In this document: positions 9,601-21,200 of the stretch, piece by piece
How positions within the stretch are numbered: position 1 is the stretch's first letter
Layout: each line of letters begins with the position of its first letter
DNA from: Microbotryum silenes-acaulis
Taxonomy: Eukaryota; Basidiomycota; Microbotryomycetes; Microbotryales; Microbotryaceae
Direction: 5' to 3'
DNA: 64,000 nt
Assembly: GCA_003665825.1 (NCBI GenBank)
Contig: QPFY01000015.1
Span: 124,001 to 188,000 of the forward strand
Translations under genes and position numbers: made by a program
The notes under the pieces: generated by a model
Told to the model about the DNA's origin: nothing
The model's input: only the letters and a program-made list of their open reading frames with translations
Databases searched by the model: none

Positions 9601-10590
9601 GAACACGACGGGCACTCTCATTACATTGCCTTGTACGTCGGCGACTTGCTTTTGGTTGGCCCCTCTACCGCCGAGATCGACCGGGTGCTCGACGCGTTGG
9701 AACTCGCGTATGGCATCAAACGTCTCGGACCTGCCGAATACATCCTAGGCATCCAAGTCAAGCGTGGACAAGACGGATCTATCACGCTCTCGCAAGAGCG
9801 CTACCTTCGGGACATCCTGGCCAGGTTCCAGTTCACCGATGCCAAGCTGGCGAGTATTCCAATGCAGCCAGGTGTCGTCCTTGACTTCGAGGACTTGTCG
9901 GCCACTCCTCAGGATCGTACGCGCTACTTGCAGGCCATCGGTTCGTTGATGTACGCCGCCGTAGGAACTCGTCCGGACCTTGCCTTCGTGGTCAGCTACC
10001 TCGCTCGCTTCTCGCAGCAGCCCGGCCCGGAGCATTGGACAGCCATCAAGCAGGTCCTCCGCTACATCAAAGGCACGCTGGACTTGGGGCTCACCTATCG
10101 CAAGACCAGCCAACCACTCCATGGCTACTCGGACGCGAACTGGGGAGCCTGTCTAACGACCTCGCGATCGACCATGGGCTACGCGTTCATCTTGTCTGGA
10201 GCCGCGATCGCTTGGTGCTCCAAACGCGAGCACAGGGTCGCCAAGTCTACTACCGACGCGGAGTACCTCTCTCTTTCGTACACAAGCGGTGATGCCATCC
10301 ACCTGAGCGAACTCCTGGCTGAACTTGGCGCTCCGGTCTCTGGCCCAGTCGTGCTCTACGGTGACAACCAAGGTTCGCTGGCTCTTGCGCAGCACCCGAC
10401 CAACCATCAGGGGTCTCGTCACGTTCGCATCTCGGAACACTACGTCCGCGAAAGGGTTGCTGAGAAGGAGATCGAGGTCCGCTACATCGCCACCGGTGAC
10501 ATGTTTGCCGATATCTTCACCAAAGCCTTGGGTCCCAAGCCGTTCATCTTCCATCGGGCAAATTTGGGTTTACGAGGTGCAGTGGTATGA
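6598..10590 (+). pseudogene. copia gag-pol polyprotein with an in-frame TGA and mutated RT motif
   Basis: One frame runs from ATG 6598 to the stop at 10588-10590, broken only by TGA at 9052-9054. In order: a short gag with [10 protein letters not shown]; zinc knuckle [14 protein letters not shown] at about residue 142 (CX2CX4HX4C); protease-like [11 protein letters not shown] at about 217 (usual DSGAS-type motif, here DSAS); integrase zinc site HRRYGH...CNAC and catalytic [12 protein letters not shown] and [11 protein letters not shown] with [10 protein letters not shown] and YVGDLL at 9634-9645, where YVDD is expected; RNase H with YSDANWG, TTDAEY, YGDNQG and [10 protein letters not shown]. 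The gap between the NYVDW region and the knuckle is far shorter than in usual copia gag, suggesting an internal loss. Loss of the first RT aspartate plus the stop means this copy should not mobilise itself. Confidence 0.93.
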
Positions 10591-10596
10591 CAGCAC

Positions 10597-10603
10597 GGGG
10601 GGG
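10597..10603 (+). other. Polypurine tract (G7)
   Basis: Seven G residues lie directly against the start of the 3' LTR, six bases after the gag-pol stop. This is the expected place for the RNase H-resistant primer of second-strand synthesis. It is almost pure G rather than mixed A/G. Confidence 0.7.
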
Positions 10604-10888
10604 TGTCAGAGTGTATATTGCTGTTTCATCCCACTTGTCTTCCTGATTATAAATAGTTACTAGTTGTTGATATTAGTCGCCTCGCGCGGCTCGTGCCTGC
10701 CTCGCGCGCGCTCCCTTAGCGCCTCTCTTCTTTCTCCAACTATCTTTACTATCATCTTCGGCTTTCGTACTTACGTATCTCGTGCCTCGGCTTCAGGTTA
10801 GTTACTCTGCAATACCTCAAACTATCTTTACTATCATCTTCGGCTCTCGTACTTACGTATCTCGTGCCTCGGCTTCAGGTTCCCAAAA
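10604..10888 (+). repeat. 3' LTR of the copia element
   Basis: It has the same length as the 5' LTR (285 bp) and matches it except for three single-base differences, one in the first 62-bp unit and two in the spacer between the units. It carries the same internal duplication and the same AAAA end. The right copy of the target duplication, GTATG, follows at 10889-10893. Confidence 0.93.
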
Positions 10889-11809
10889 GTATGCACGCCC
10901 ACTCCTTGCGTTCCGTCGCAATACCCTCAGGTGAACAACGCTCGGTCAATTTGCTCCCACGAGCGATGCAACTTCCAATGCAACGCCGGATTCAGCAAAG
11001 TCGATGGCAAGTGCACCACCGTCTTCAACCCCGCCAAAGTCCCTCGAGGTGCTCGAGCCACTCCAATCTGTACCGCCTCGGGTGGCTGCGATCTGTTGTG
11101 CTGCAACCCGGGCTTCACCAAAGTCGATGGGCAATGCGTTCGTCCGCCGTGTGACCCGTCCCAGAACCCTTCGATCGCCTATGGGACTGTGATTTGCTCC
11201 CGCGACAAATGTGACATCCAGTGCAACGATGGGTTCCGAAAGTCGAACGGTGCATGTGTCTCCAAGGCGTGAGTGGGCGTTGAAGCTATTTTTCTCTGCG
11301 ACTCGTCTCTTGCGATCGAGGATGCTCACCGTTTCATCCTTCTCATCCCACTCACAGACCCTGCGAGACCAAGCCCGTAGCACTCTATCAGAACTATCAG
11401 AGCGCCAGACGCGGCGAGCCCGCCGTAACGGTCGCTTCGGTCCAAGCCTGTGCTGCTTACTGCCTGTTGCGCAGCTGCGCCTCTTTCGCCTTCTACGACG
11501 GCAACCAGTGTGGGATCCAGCTCGAAGGTGGTGGGTTTGAGCGGTTTCGCGTCGTTGGTGAGGTGGTGCATGGTATTCCGGGCCAGTGCGCGGACCTGGC
11601 CAAGAACGTCCCGATCAGGGCGGCGAAGCAGGCGTGCACCAATCTTCAGGTTTGGTGAGTTCGTTTCTTGATGCCCTGGGTCAAACTCACGACCTCGAAT
11701 AATACTGACTGCACTCTTCCTCGTCATTCACCCCCATGTACCCAGTAGAAGTCAATGTGGCCGCGCACCAGTCCGCCCGCCGTGGCTCCGAGAACCGCCG
11801 CCGGCCTGA
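10889..11809 (+). pseudogene. Cys-rich repeat protein gene, 3' part
   Basis: Directly after the duplicated GTATG the interrupted module continues (CTPTPCVPSQYP). Three more modules follow: ICSHERCNFQCNAGFSK, ICTASGGCDLLCCNPGF and ICSRDKCDIQCNDGFRK. Next come an intron (11269-11357) and a PAN/apple-like segment (VQACAAYCLLRSCASFAFYD, then CGIQL and CADLAK). A second good intron (11655-11745, branch site TACTGAC) leads to a stop at 11807-11809; if it is not spliced, the stop is at 11656-11658. This half has no frame breaks. The family is probably secreted or surface-located; function unknown. With the retrotransposon in place no full-length product is expected. Confidence 0.65.
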
Positions 11810-11850
11810 CTCGGGCGCGCCGCCGCTTTGACCTATTCCCGCTGGTTGAG

Positions 11851-11922
11851 GGTTGAGTAGCTCAGAGGTCAGAGCAACTCTGATTAATGGAGTGGACCTG
11901 AGTTCGACTCTCAGTTCAGCCA
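11851..11922 (+). tRNA. tRNA-like gene with an abnormal anticodon loop
   Basis: A 72-nt cloverleaf can be drawn: acceptor GGTTGAG/TTCAGCC (7 pairs with wobbles), D-arm GCTC/GAGC, anticodon stem ACTCT/GGAGT, T-arm CTGAG-TTCGACT-CTCAG and discriminator A. The internal promoter boxes are good (A box TAGCTCAGAGG, B box AGTTCGACTCT). A TTTT run at about 11930 would end pol III transcription. The 7-nt loop GATTAAT lacks the usual U33, and its central triplet would be TTA, which does not give a normal anticodon; a 9-nt loop would give GAT. I therefore leave the identity open. It could be a decayed nuclear tRNA or an organelle-derived copy. Confidence 0.5.
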
Positions 11923-13402
11923 AACCTTCTTTTGTTCTCCGTAACACTCAGTTCCGGGAATTCCCATTTCCCAACTTACCCTTTCCCTTTGCGTCTGCTA
12001 ACAGCCCCGCAACTTCTCTGCCTCACTAACAAGAATGCGCAGCAATTGGCGGTTTTAAGCAGACTCGACATCTGAGCATCTATACGGCTGCGATGTCGAA
12101 CCCCGAACCAACGCATGCGTTTATACCCTTGCATTGACATCTGTATCGGTCTGGCTCTCCTCTTATCGGTTTATTTATCAACATTTGTATTGCTCGTACC
12201 GCCATCGCCTTCCCTCGCTAGTGTCACGGGGCCGCCTTCATACTTTGATCTTTGTTTCAGTAAACCAATCGCATTTTTCGTTTAGTGACAACTGAATCAG
12301 CGTGTTTCCTACAAGAATGAGCACTGACCGGTGTCGCCGCCATGGTATTGCCGAGGTTCCCGGGCGAAGCAGCCGAGGTCTGCCTAAACACGAGTGGTAT
12401 GACGCTAAATCTTGCCCTTAGAAGCTTTGTGCAGTATCTTTAGAACGGCTCAAGGAGGTATAGGCAGGTGGTAATATTACAATGGCAATATTGGAAACGA
12501 AATCATGTGGATCTCATGGGACAACGTGGGTCTAAGTAGCCGGAAAGTCTGGCCTGCGCGATGCACTCGATCGAACAGCTTCCACGGCGGCCCGAGGCGA
12601 CGAATCATAGTTGCCCGACAAGGCGGTATTCGACTCGAGCCTCAGTGCTCTAAAGGAACCGTCAAGTCAAGTTTAGTTCCCCAGTACACAGATCTCACGT
12701 ACGTGGGGCGAATAATGTGGTGAGATGAGGTGCTTACCGAACTAAGAATCGATACCCCGTTCCAGCCGGTCAAGACGAGCTGAGGTTTTTGAAAGTATCA
12801 CTCTTGAGGCCCCAGACCTTTCCGTCGGATTGAACAAGATCTACAAGGATCTGGCGTGAAGGGCGCCTTTTCAGAACCATCGTGACTAATATGGACACCA
12901 AACCTCACGGAGCCGATGATGTCAAGGGAGGCAAACAAGGTGTGTTTGCCTGGCGGAGTCTCGTGACCCGGGTCGGCGCCGCCAGCAGTCCCACCGACCC
13001 GCCATCCTCGTTTTGAGTCGTTCCAACAGACACCAAACCTACCAGTCGAAACGGACGATAGCCTAGATCGCTCAGACCAATGTACCGCTGGATCACTTCG
13101 ACGATGGCGAACACGACTTGGCTACACTCCGTCATTGCAAACGAATTCACCGTGCGAATCTCGGGAAATGTGGCGAGTCAAAGTCAGTCTCACCGGTCCT
13201 CGGGCGTCCAGCCGGCTGCCAGAGCGAGAGCCGCGCTGAGTGAGCCACGCTGAGCCGCGCTGGCCTCATTCACTCGCGTCGCTCCAAGACGACTGACTAC
13301 TTTCCTGTCGCATCGTGCGGTCGGATACGGAAACATATCAACCCGACGGAGAAGTTCGCGCGGTGTGGGTCGATTCCACTGTAACGTGGGGTCACACCCG
13401 CC
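11923..13402. other. 1.5-kb intergenic stretch with one exon-like minus-strand piece
   Basis: No complete gene is visible. On the minus strand around 13035-13165 there is a coherent coding-like piece (MTECSQVVFAIVEVIQRYIG, then LSDLGYRPFRL) ending at a possible GT donor (...CTGGTAG|GTTTGG). No continuing exon was found, so it may be a gene fragment. The part from about 13200 on is presumably promoter and leader of the Rtc1-like gene. Confidence 0.3.
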
Positions 13403-16400
13403 ATGCCGTCGTCGAACGATCGCCCCACAGAGCCTCGTCGGAGAACCGCTCATGGCGCCTTCGTTTCGACGCTCTCACGACTGGCACCAACGACGGCCAC
13501 GACAAGTGCCGCCACCGTCGACCCGTACACGCCCTCCACTCCTGGCCACCCTTCGCTCGGATCCACGTTGACCTCACAGGCCGCGTCGCTGACTGCTTCG
13601 CCGGCCTCGACCTCGTCCGCGCCAGCTGCGATCAGCCTCGATACGACCACCGCCACCGCCGCCGTTGCGGCGCCCAACATGTCTCTAATATCTTCGCCAC
13701 TCAGAGTTGTCGCAGGGGCTGCTGATGGTGCGGCCGCGAGTCTCAACACGGGAGCGAGCGCTTCGAGCGGTGTGAGCTCCGGCGCGACCACCGCGGGCGT
13801 CTCCGCGACGAGCGCAAGTGGGGCGCCAACCACCGCTGTCGATGCGCTCGAAGCACTCGCCCACGCCAGCCACGACCCCACCGTCACATCGACTACGATA
13901 CCAAGTACGACGACAGCAGCACCCACTTCGAGCTCCAACATCGTCAAGGCTGCCCCGAGGAAACCGTTGCTTGCGCGGGCATCGCCGTCGCCGTCGTCGG
14001 CTTACACCGCGCCCCCGATCGCACGAAGCTCCAGTGACCCGGCCCGCTCACGTGAGCCTCAGCTTCGAACTGCTGCGACCAGCGCTAGCGACTCGTCGTT
14101 GTGGATTCTCAACTATGGCCAAAGCTCGTCCACCTCCCGCAATTCCTACGGCGGGTTCGAGGCCCTTCCTGCCGCCACCTCGTCCTACGTCTCGTCGTCA
14201 TCGTACCATCCCGTCGATGTCAACGCCAGTCATTTCTTTGGCGCAAATGCAGCATTTTCCTTCGAGGACCCGGCCGCGTCCTACATCCGCTATCAGAACC
14301 AGTTTCAGCAGGCCGGTACGAGTATATTCAATCGTGTGTCGGGCCATATCCGGTCCCAAGCCTCGAACGGTCCAGCGCCGATACAAGCCTCGGGCTCCCA
14401 TCAGTCCTCAGCCGGATCCTCGGCATTTAACAACTCGCCCGCCGGATCTTGGTCTGCGGAGAATGCTTTCGCCGGAACGAGTCGACGCTACAACGGGGAG
14501 AGTCCGCTCGGAGGTGGGCGGAAGCTGAAGGAGCATTCACGTGCGATGCGATACTCGATCGGCGTCGTCTCGAGGGAGCGGGGTATGGTCGCCATGGCCA
14601 AGCCCAAGGAGGACGGCGAAGGAAGAGTAGCAGTAGCAGGGCGGGCCTGTAAGTGGCAGCCTAAATCGCTGATTGTTATGGGCCCGCTCAGTATTGGACG
14701 TGCATGCCTTTGCAGGTCTGAGGATACTCAAAGTCCCCCGCGGAGGTGTGCGCCGTGCTGTGGATCCCAACGCGTCGGCCATATCAACCGCCTCGATTGC
14801 ATACCGTCGCTCAAGATCGCGTGGTACCACCGCCTCGGATGGATACGTGGGTTCGAGCGAAGATAGCGCTGCACCCGAGCGTCGAGTGGAGAGAGATGGT
14901 ATCAACGAGGTGCTCGATGTCAAACTGGGTTCTCGACTAGGCGGCGCTCACCTCTTCAGCGATGTGGCGTGGGGCTATGCGGCCACTTCGACAAAGCTGG
15001 CCACCGCCTCCACGAATGGCACCGTTGTGTTGTGGGACCTGAACAAAGACGGCTCGAATCGAGTCGACCAGGTTCGGCACGAACACGACCGCAAAGTCAA
15101 TCGCGTCTTATTCGGTGGCAGCACCGGGTCGTGGGTGGCCAGTGGTGGTCAGGACGGCTTGATCAAGTTATGGGATGTGCGCGAGGGCCCAAACCAAACA
15201 CGGAAACTCAAGACGGCGTCCCCCGTCAAGCATCTCGCTTTCTCCCCTTCCTCATCGCAACCGTGGACGTTGCTCGCCGCTTGCGCCTCGGGGACCTTGA
15301 TCCGCTTCGACGTCAGAAACGTCAACCAAAGAACGGGTGGAGTGACGGACCGCATTGCCGGTCATACCGATGCTTGCCTTTCGTTGGACTGGCGAGACGG
15401 GTTCCACCATGAGCGCACAGATAGCGCAGGTGGGAGCAGAGACGGTGGGTGGGTCGTGACCAGTGGATTGGATCGTACGATCAAGATCTGGGACTTTTCA
15501 GGGGCGACGATCGCGACCAAACCTTTCCGAACGCTGTACCCTGCTCAACCGGCTGCGACCGTCGCTTGGCATCCGACAAAGCCGACCGAGCTCGCGACCA
15601 GCCCTCTGTCCTTGCTATCGGAGGAAGGCAATTCGGATGGCGGCGATACATCGGGTGGTCTCGACCGCGCCGCAGCGGGTTGGAAGACGGAGATTGAGGT
15701 CTGGGACATTCGAAGGCCACACTTCCCCAAGTACGCGCTCAAAACGGACGAGCACCCCTCAGCAATCCTTTACAACGACGACGAAACACTCTGGACCGTC
15801 TCCAAGTCGAACTCGACCTTCCAACAACATGACATCAATGCCGATTCTTACGTGTTGCTGGACAGCATCCCGCGAGCGACGCCGGCTTGGTCATTCGATG
15901 GAACGATGTCTTTCGTCGACGAAGCCCGTACGAGCCATGACGTACCGTTCGAGTTCCGCTCGGCCAGGATCGAGGACCAAATCGACCAACAGGGTCTGGA
16001 AGCACGCATGTATCAATCAACGGCTTACATCAACACGTTGCAGCAATTTGATCCCGAGTTCTCGGCCAGCCAGTTCGCAAACCTGGCGAACAGTCTCGTG
16101 GTCGGGGGACTCAGCTTTGCGGAAATGTGCGAAACCAATGCCAAGGTGAGTGGGACATGACTCCGCGGCCGCACTTGTAGCCCAAGCAAATTATAGCACA
16201 GTCACTGACCGATTCAACACTTGCAGGCCTATGAGTACGCCGAGCGACTGGACAGGTGCCAGTTTTGGAGGATTCTTAAAATTTGGCTCGAAGGCACGAC
16301 GCCCCCCGAATCGTCGTCCGCGACGCCTCTCAAAGACGAAGCCCCTCCTTCGTTCAAACCCGATGTTCTTGCCGCTCCAGCGAGCTTTGGGACATCACCG

Positions 16401-18241
16401 CATCGGCTCCGATTCCCCCACTCTTCCGCATACGCCAACTCCCGATGGTCCGTGACCACATCGCCTCACGTTGGGCCGACGGACATTTCAAATAAGGTTC
16501 CGCTCCCGGACTTTGCCGAAGAGTCCACATCGAGTGAAACCGATTCGCCCCACGCCGAGGATCGCTCTCAACCCACATCGCGAGCTTACTACCCTGATTT
16601 GAGCTCGACGTCGAGTGATTCTGAAACTGAATCCCATTTCAAAGTGAGCGCGGCGCGGAAGCTCAGCTCTTCCAGTTCAGGCAGCGCTGTCAGGGCCGGA
16701 CTGGGAGGCTTGACATCGCTGAGGCCCCTCAATACCAGTGGCTCAGGTCTTGCCATGGGACGAAGGTCGACGAGCTCGACTTTTGGCGGTACAAACCTAA
16801 GTGGCACCGCGACTCCCATCGAAAACGCTCTCGAGGCGTCGAGACCTTCGGGCTCAAGGCACCGCACAGGGCCCGCTCGCCCTCCAGGTTCAAGTTCCGA
16901 GAACGAATCGGGCGAAGAAGACGGTGAAGGCATGTCCCGTAGAGATCGTCTCGCTTCGCTTCAAATCGCGCGTTCGCGGCGGGCCAGCTCGAGCACGAGC
17001 GACAAACGCCCACCGACACACCTACGTGAAGCCTTTATGGCGGCGCAGATCAATGGAAGTCGCGCCGTATCGGCAGACCCGACCGTGGTCGGCCTGATCA
17101 ACTCTCGAAGAGGATCGCTGGCACCCCCGGAGGCTCAAGCGCGCAATTCGAATGACTTCCAAGCTGCTACGGTCGAGAGGGAGCAGATCGAGCTGCTGGT
17201 ACTGAATACTCAGCGGGCCCAAGCGATGAGCCGTCGCCTCGAGGAGGCGACCGAGATAATGAAGAGGCAGATCGCTTCGGTGCTACAGGGCTTTGCCGAT
17301 GATGTGAGTGCAAAACATGATTCAGCTGCCGTTATCTGTCGACTGATGTATGGTCATTGACCGGTGACTGGCTTTGGGGGGTTGGGGCGAGCTCAGGGAG
17401 ATTCGCAGCTCTGCGCGGTCGCATGCTGCGTGTTGCAGGATCGCGACGTTGAGCTGGACTCGCTGTTTGTTGCACGCGTTACACAGGCATACCTAGGTTC
17501 TTTGGGTCTTATCCTTCTGCCTGCCTTCCGTGACTGCCCCCTCACGGCGACCGTGTGCTGCCTCACAGACTCGCTCAATGCCGCAGAGTTGCACATCGCG
17601 GCAGCTTCGTTACAAAAGTACACTCCTGTCGTGAAGTTGCGGGAGAAAGCTCAGGTGAGCAACCTCATTGGGGATTGGCATTCTGCACCTCCTTCAACGA
17701 CTGAACGCTTTCTTTGGACTTTTTGCACATTATTCAGACCTCGGTGACCTTTCATACCGCTTGCGGCAACTGTGGTAAAGCTTTGGAAGGACCTCCCTTC
17801 AATGCGTGCGTTCGGTGCTCGGCCCGAGCCACCCGCTGTTGCATCTGCCAACGCGACGTCGACGCGCTGCTGGTCTTCTGCGCTGTCTGCGGTCACGGCG
17901 CCCACCCAACATGCCTCGCATTGTACGCCAGCGCGGTCTCTGCGAACGAGTGCTCCGAGCCGACCAAATCTCCGACGCCGGATCGCAATTTCGGGACCAG
18001 GAGGAGCTCAGTCGCCAGCTCGGCGTCCGCTTACCCATCACACCCTTCCACTCCTGGGTTTTTGGCTCCTCTACGCGCATGGATGTGGGGGGAAGAGGGT
18101 CCAACTGCTGAGCAGTCCGAGCCGCGGATAAGCACCGAATTTGGCACTACATTTGCTCAGCGCTTGAGGGAGCAGGAGGAACTGCTCGCGGGTTGTCCTT
18201 CGGGCCTGTGCGAACACAGTCCTTGTATCTTGGCAGCGTGA
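13403..18241 (+). CDS. RTC1: WD-repeat/RING protein of the SEACAT/GATOR2 complex (Rtc1/WDR24-like)
   Basis: The predicted protein is about 1,500 residues. The first 390 or so are low-complexity Ser/Thr/Ala-rich. WD40 blades follow, starting at VAVAGRACLRILKV and including TASTNGTVVLWDL, VASGGQDGLIKLWDVR and VTSGLDRTIKIWDF. A long Ser-rich linker leads to the GDSQLCAVACCVLQDRD segment and a C-terminal Cys/His finger (CGNCGK, CVRCSA, CCICQRDV, CAVCGHGAHPTC). This order is that of Rtc1/WDR24, which act on the vacuole/lysosome surface in the complex that promotes TORC1 activation by amino acids. Five exons fit: 13403-14648, 14716-16145, 16227-17303, 17397-17654, 17738-18241. A further short intron at about 17495-17569 is possible but would need a weak GTTCTT donor. 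Confidence 0.88.
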
Positions 18242-21200
18242 ATTGATGTTGAACCATTCACGATGGAGGTAGATAAGTATCTCTCGTGTCAAGTCGGAGC
18301 TGTATTGAGAATGCATTCGCGTGCCTTCTACGATTTCTATGGCAAATTTATCGCACCGATCTGAAATAGGTCGACCCACGAGATGCTGCTGACTAATTTT
18401 GTTTCTACTTTACTGAACACGTTGCCGGCCACCGTGACAAGTGTGGGCCGGCAACAACACTTTAGCCTGGGCGAAACCTATTTGTCTCCGGAGCCAGCAT
18501 CTGTGGAACATTCCATGGGTGGCGTTCGCACTGCGAGTTTTGGGGCAGTGCACCGCAGCCGCTTGAGGATCTCGGATCGCTCGGACGATGACGTCGATCG
18601 CAGACCAGGCTAAGCGCCACGCGCCTGCGGGAGTTCTTTTGCGTGCGTATCCGAGTGGGGAAAAAAAACTCAGCCTAATGGCCTCAACACGTGTGCTGAT
18701 CTGGGGCAATTCGTAGGCGAGCTAGGTCCGAAACTGATTCAGGTTCCAGGGACCAAGGCTTAACCCCGTCGGGCTTTTGCGACACCGACACCGGCCCCGT
18801 CAGGGGCTCTTGGTACGCCACCAGCCGCTACCAGCCAGGCACGACTTCGCTAGAACTCGTCGGCGAATTCCCCGGCTCGCTTAAACAAATGACTCGACAT
18901 CTTACGGTTGCTCACGCGGCGCACATGCCAGCCATGGCAAGTAGGTCGGTTGGCGAGCGGCTTCCCATACCTGTATGCCTTATAGGCAGATGTCCCTCAT
19001 TAGAAGTGAAACTTAGAGGATCTGAAGAATCTAATCCAACGCATGATCTTCAGAATTCTGGATATCAACCGTACCTTAGGTGAGCACCTAACTACGTACC
19101 GCGATAGCTGCCTACTGCCTAACGTACTCAAGTATCTTCCTACTGCCTAACGTACCTATGTAGCTGTCTACTACTACCTACTACCAAGGCACCCGTTACT
19201 AGGCACCCCGTGTGACGAATACCGGGCCGACCACGACCGGAGGTCGCGGTTTTCTTTTCGGGAGACAGGGGCGCTGTGCAAGCGCATCCGCTACAAGGAG
19301 TATCGCTTCGGGGAGTTTTATTGTTGGTCTTTGAAGGCTTTCAGGGGGCGTTGCATTCTCTCGTGTAGTTCCCTGGTGTGATAATCTACCCAGCTACCTC
19401 TGAGAGAAGGCTTTATCCCTTCCAGCCTTGTGATCTCACAGTCGGTGCAGCAAATGAAGCTTCAAAAGCTATCTACCGACCTAGTTCCGTCTACAAGAGG
19501 TACAATTGCAGTCAGTCTCAAGCAGATCTCTGTCTCCAGACCGGGACGAAAATTGTAAGAACGCGACTCGATGGTGCGGATTGTGAAATTTGAATCACAA
19601 GTTCACAACCACCTGAGCAGAGCTGAGCAAGTCCACGGCACCAGCCCCACTTGAATCGCAGTGCCTGAAATCGCAAAGTCCGAGGACCTGCTGGGCGGGG
19701 CCGCGGTTGGCCGCGGTCGTGTTCAGTTAATTCAGTCAGTTCGGATTGTGGCGGTACGGCAATTAATAAATGTGCGAAGTACTTTTACAGTTTCGGTCCG
19801 GAGTATTGGTTACTTTGAGGACATCATCGCATCCCGGATGGATCCGAGCATCTTTTCAAAGGCAGACCTGACACAGAGGACCTTACACGGTGCCTACTGT
19901 ACTGTAACAAGTAATGGTCCCACCCGGCTAGTGTTCAACCGCCGAATCGCGTGGGCAAGATAGTCCGCAGGCACGTGACCCGCGCCCGTAAAACAGCCGA
20001 GGCGCCGCGCCGTTGCTGAGTGAATGGCTCGGGTTCAGGGTCGAAAAATCGCGGTTTAAACCTGCTCTAGTACCTACGTGAAATTTTAATATGGCCCAAA
20101 CAGTGGGGCTCAGAAACTCAACAGCCGGTCGTGTCGGAGATTATGCGAGCAGGGTCATCCGGTCGGCAACTCGCGAACGAGTACGTCCCACTGATTCGCA
20201 GGCGCTAGTTTTGCATGCGCACAATGAGGATTCTGCAGAGCGACAGGAGCGAGAAGAGACGACATGTGAAAAGCAATGGGTCAATAACTAATGCACTACT
20301 TGATTCTCCTGGCTGAATGTGGTGGCGAGTGGTACTGAAAAACAATTATCCGAGTGGGACCAAGTTCTCCCGTTTCTGCCTCTCGAGAGATGAAGATGAA
20401 TGATGCCTTGACGGGGAAGCAATTCCTGCCGATGATATCCTATAACAAAGCATGGTGTCTGAGGTCTTTCATCAACATGAAAGGCGCCGTGAGTAGGGGC
20501 ATTGCCACGAGATCGTTCCCATACATGGCCCCTATAGACCGGCGATCACGAACCGGTGATATCCAGGCGAGAACCTCACTGTCCGGCATCGCATGTCGAT
20601 TTATGAGAAAACGGCAAACGGCCAAATTACTTGCCTATGTGGCTACAGCACAAACAACACCACGTACAACAATTGATATCGATAGGGACGAGTCGCAGCT
20701 GTCACCAATCGCAGCAGGCAGGGCCCAAGATAACCACCCCTCGCCAGTTGGTGACGTCGGGACAGGCGCCTCTCAGCGCGGGTCAATTTCAGTGGCAAAA
20801 TCGGCCGGCGCAGTCCTCGGCTGGTCCCGGCTGTCGCTCTCGTACCTAAAAACAACATCGTGGGCCAGTGTTGAGACCAATAATAAATTAAGTTGGTACA
20901 GTAGGTAGCTCCTGCAAGATTGTGGCGGTGCACAGGCTCAGCATCGATCCGCGAATAATCGATGGACAATTCCTCGCCGATTGACGTGGCTCGCACTCCG
21001 CCCCAAGCTGGGGGGTGCGTGGGACACCCCGGAGAATGGGGAAGGTGCGCTCGGCTCGGAGTTTATCGTGGTTTTCGCAGTGAAGAACCCAAAACTCGCA
21101 AACATCTCGCATGGGCTTACCGCAAGACCGCCAGTATTGGGTTTCTCCGATCATACGTACCTCATCGCGTGCCTTTTCCCTTTTTCCATAGGGCAGGTGC

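Larger units (their letters stand above)
6309..10888 (+). mobile_element. Ty1/copia LTR retrotransposon, full length but defective
   Basis: A 4580-bp element is bounded by two 285-bp LTRs and a 5-bp target duplication GTATG (6304-6308 and 10889-10893). It has a tRNA primer site directly after the 5' LTR, a single gag-pol frame in the order nucleocapsid knuckle, protease, integrase, reverse transcriptase, RNase H (the Ty1/copia order), and a G7 polypurine tract before the 3' LTR. The LTRs differ at 3 of 285 positions by my comparison, so the insertion looks recent. Despite that, pol carries an in-frame TGA and an altered catalytic motif. It sits inside the Cys-rich gene, in the same orientation. 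Confidence 0.95.

Noticed and set aside
8260..9621. 453-codon open frame on the minus strand
   Set aside because: It is antisense to intact copia integrase/RT motifs and spans the in-frame TGA; no motif of its own. It is a shadow of GC-rich codon bias.
19080..19210. CTAC-rich block as a telomere-like or CRISPR-like array
   Set aside because: Only one 17-bp unit is repeated twice, with irregular spacing; no spacer/repeat periodicity, and the organism is a eukaryote.
20354..20908. 184-codon plus-strand frame as a gene
   Set aside because: No motif, no leader or splice context, and comparable frames on the opposite strand.
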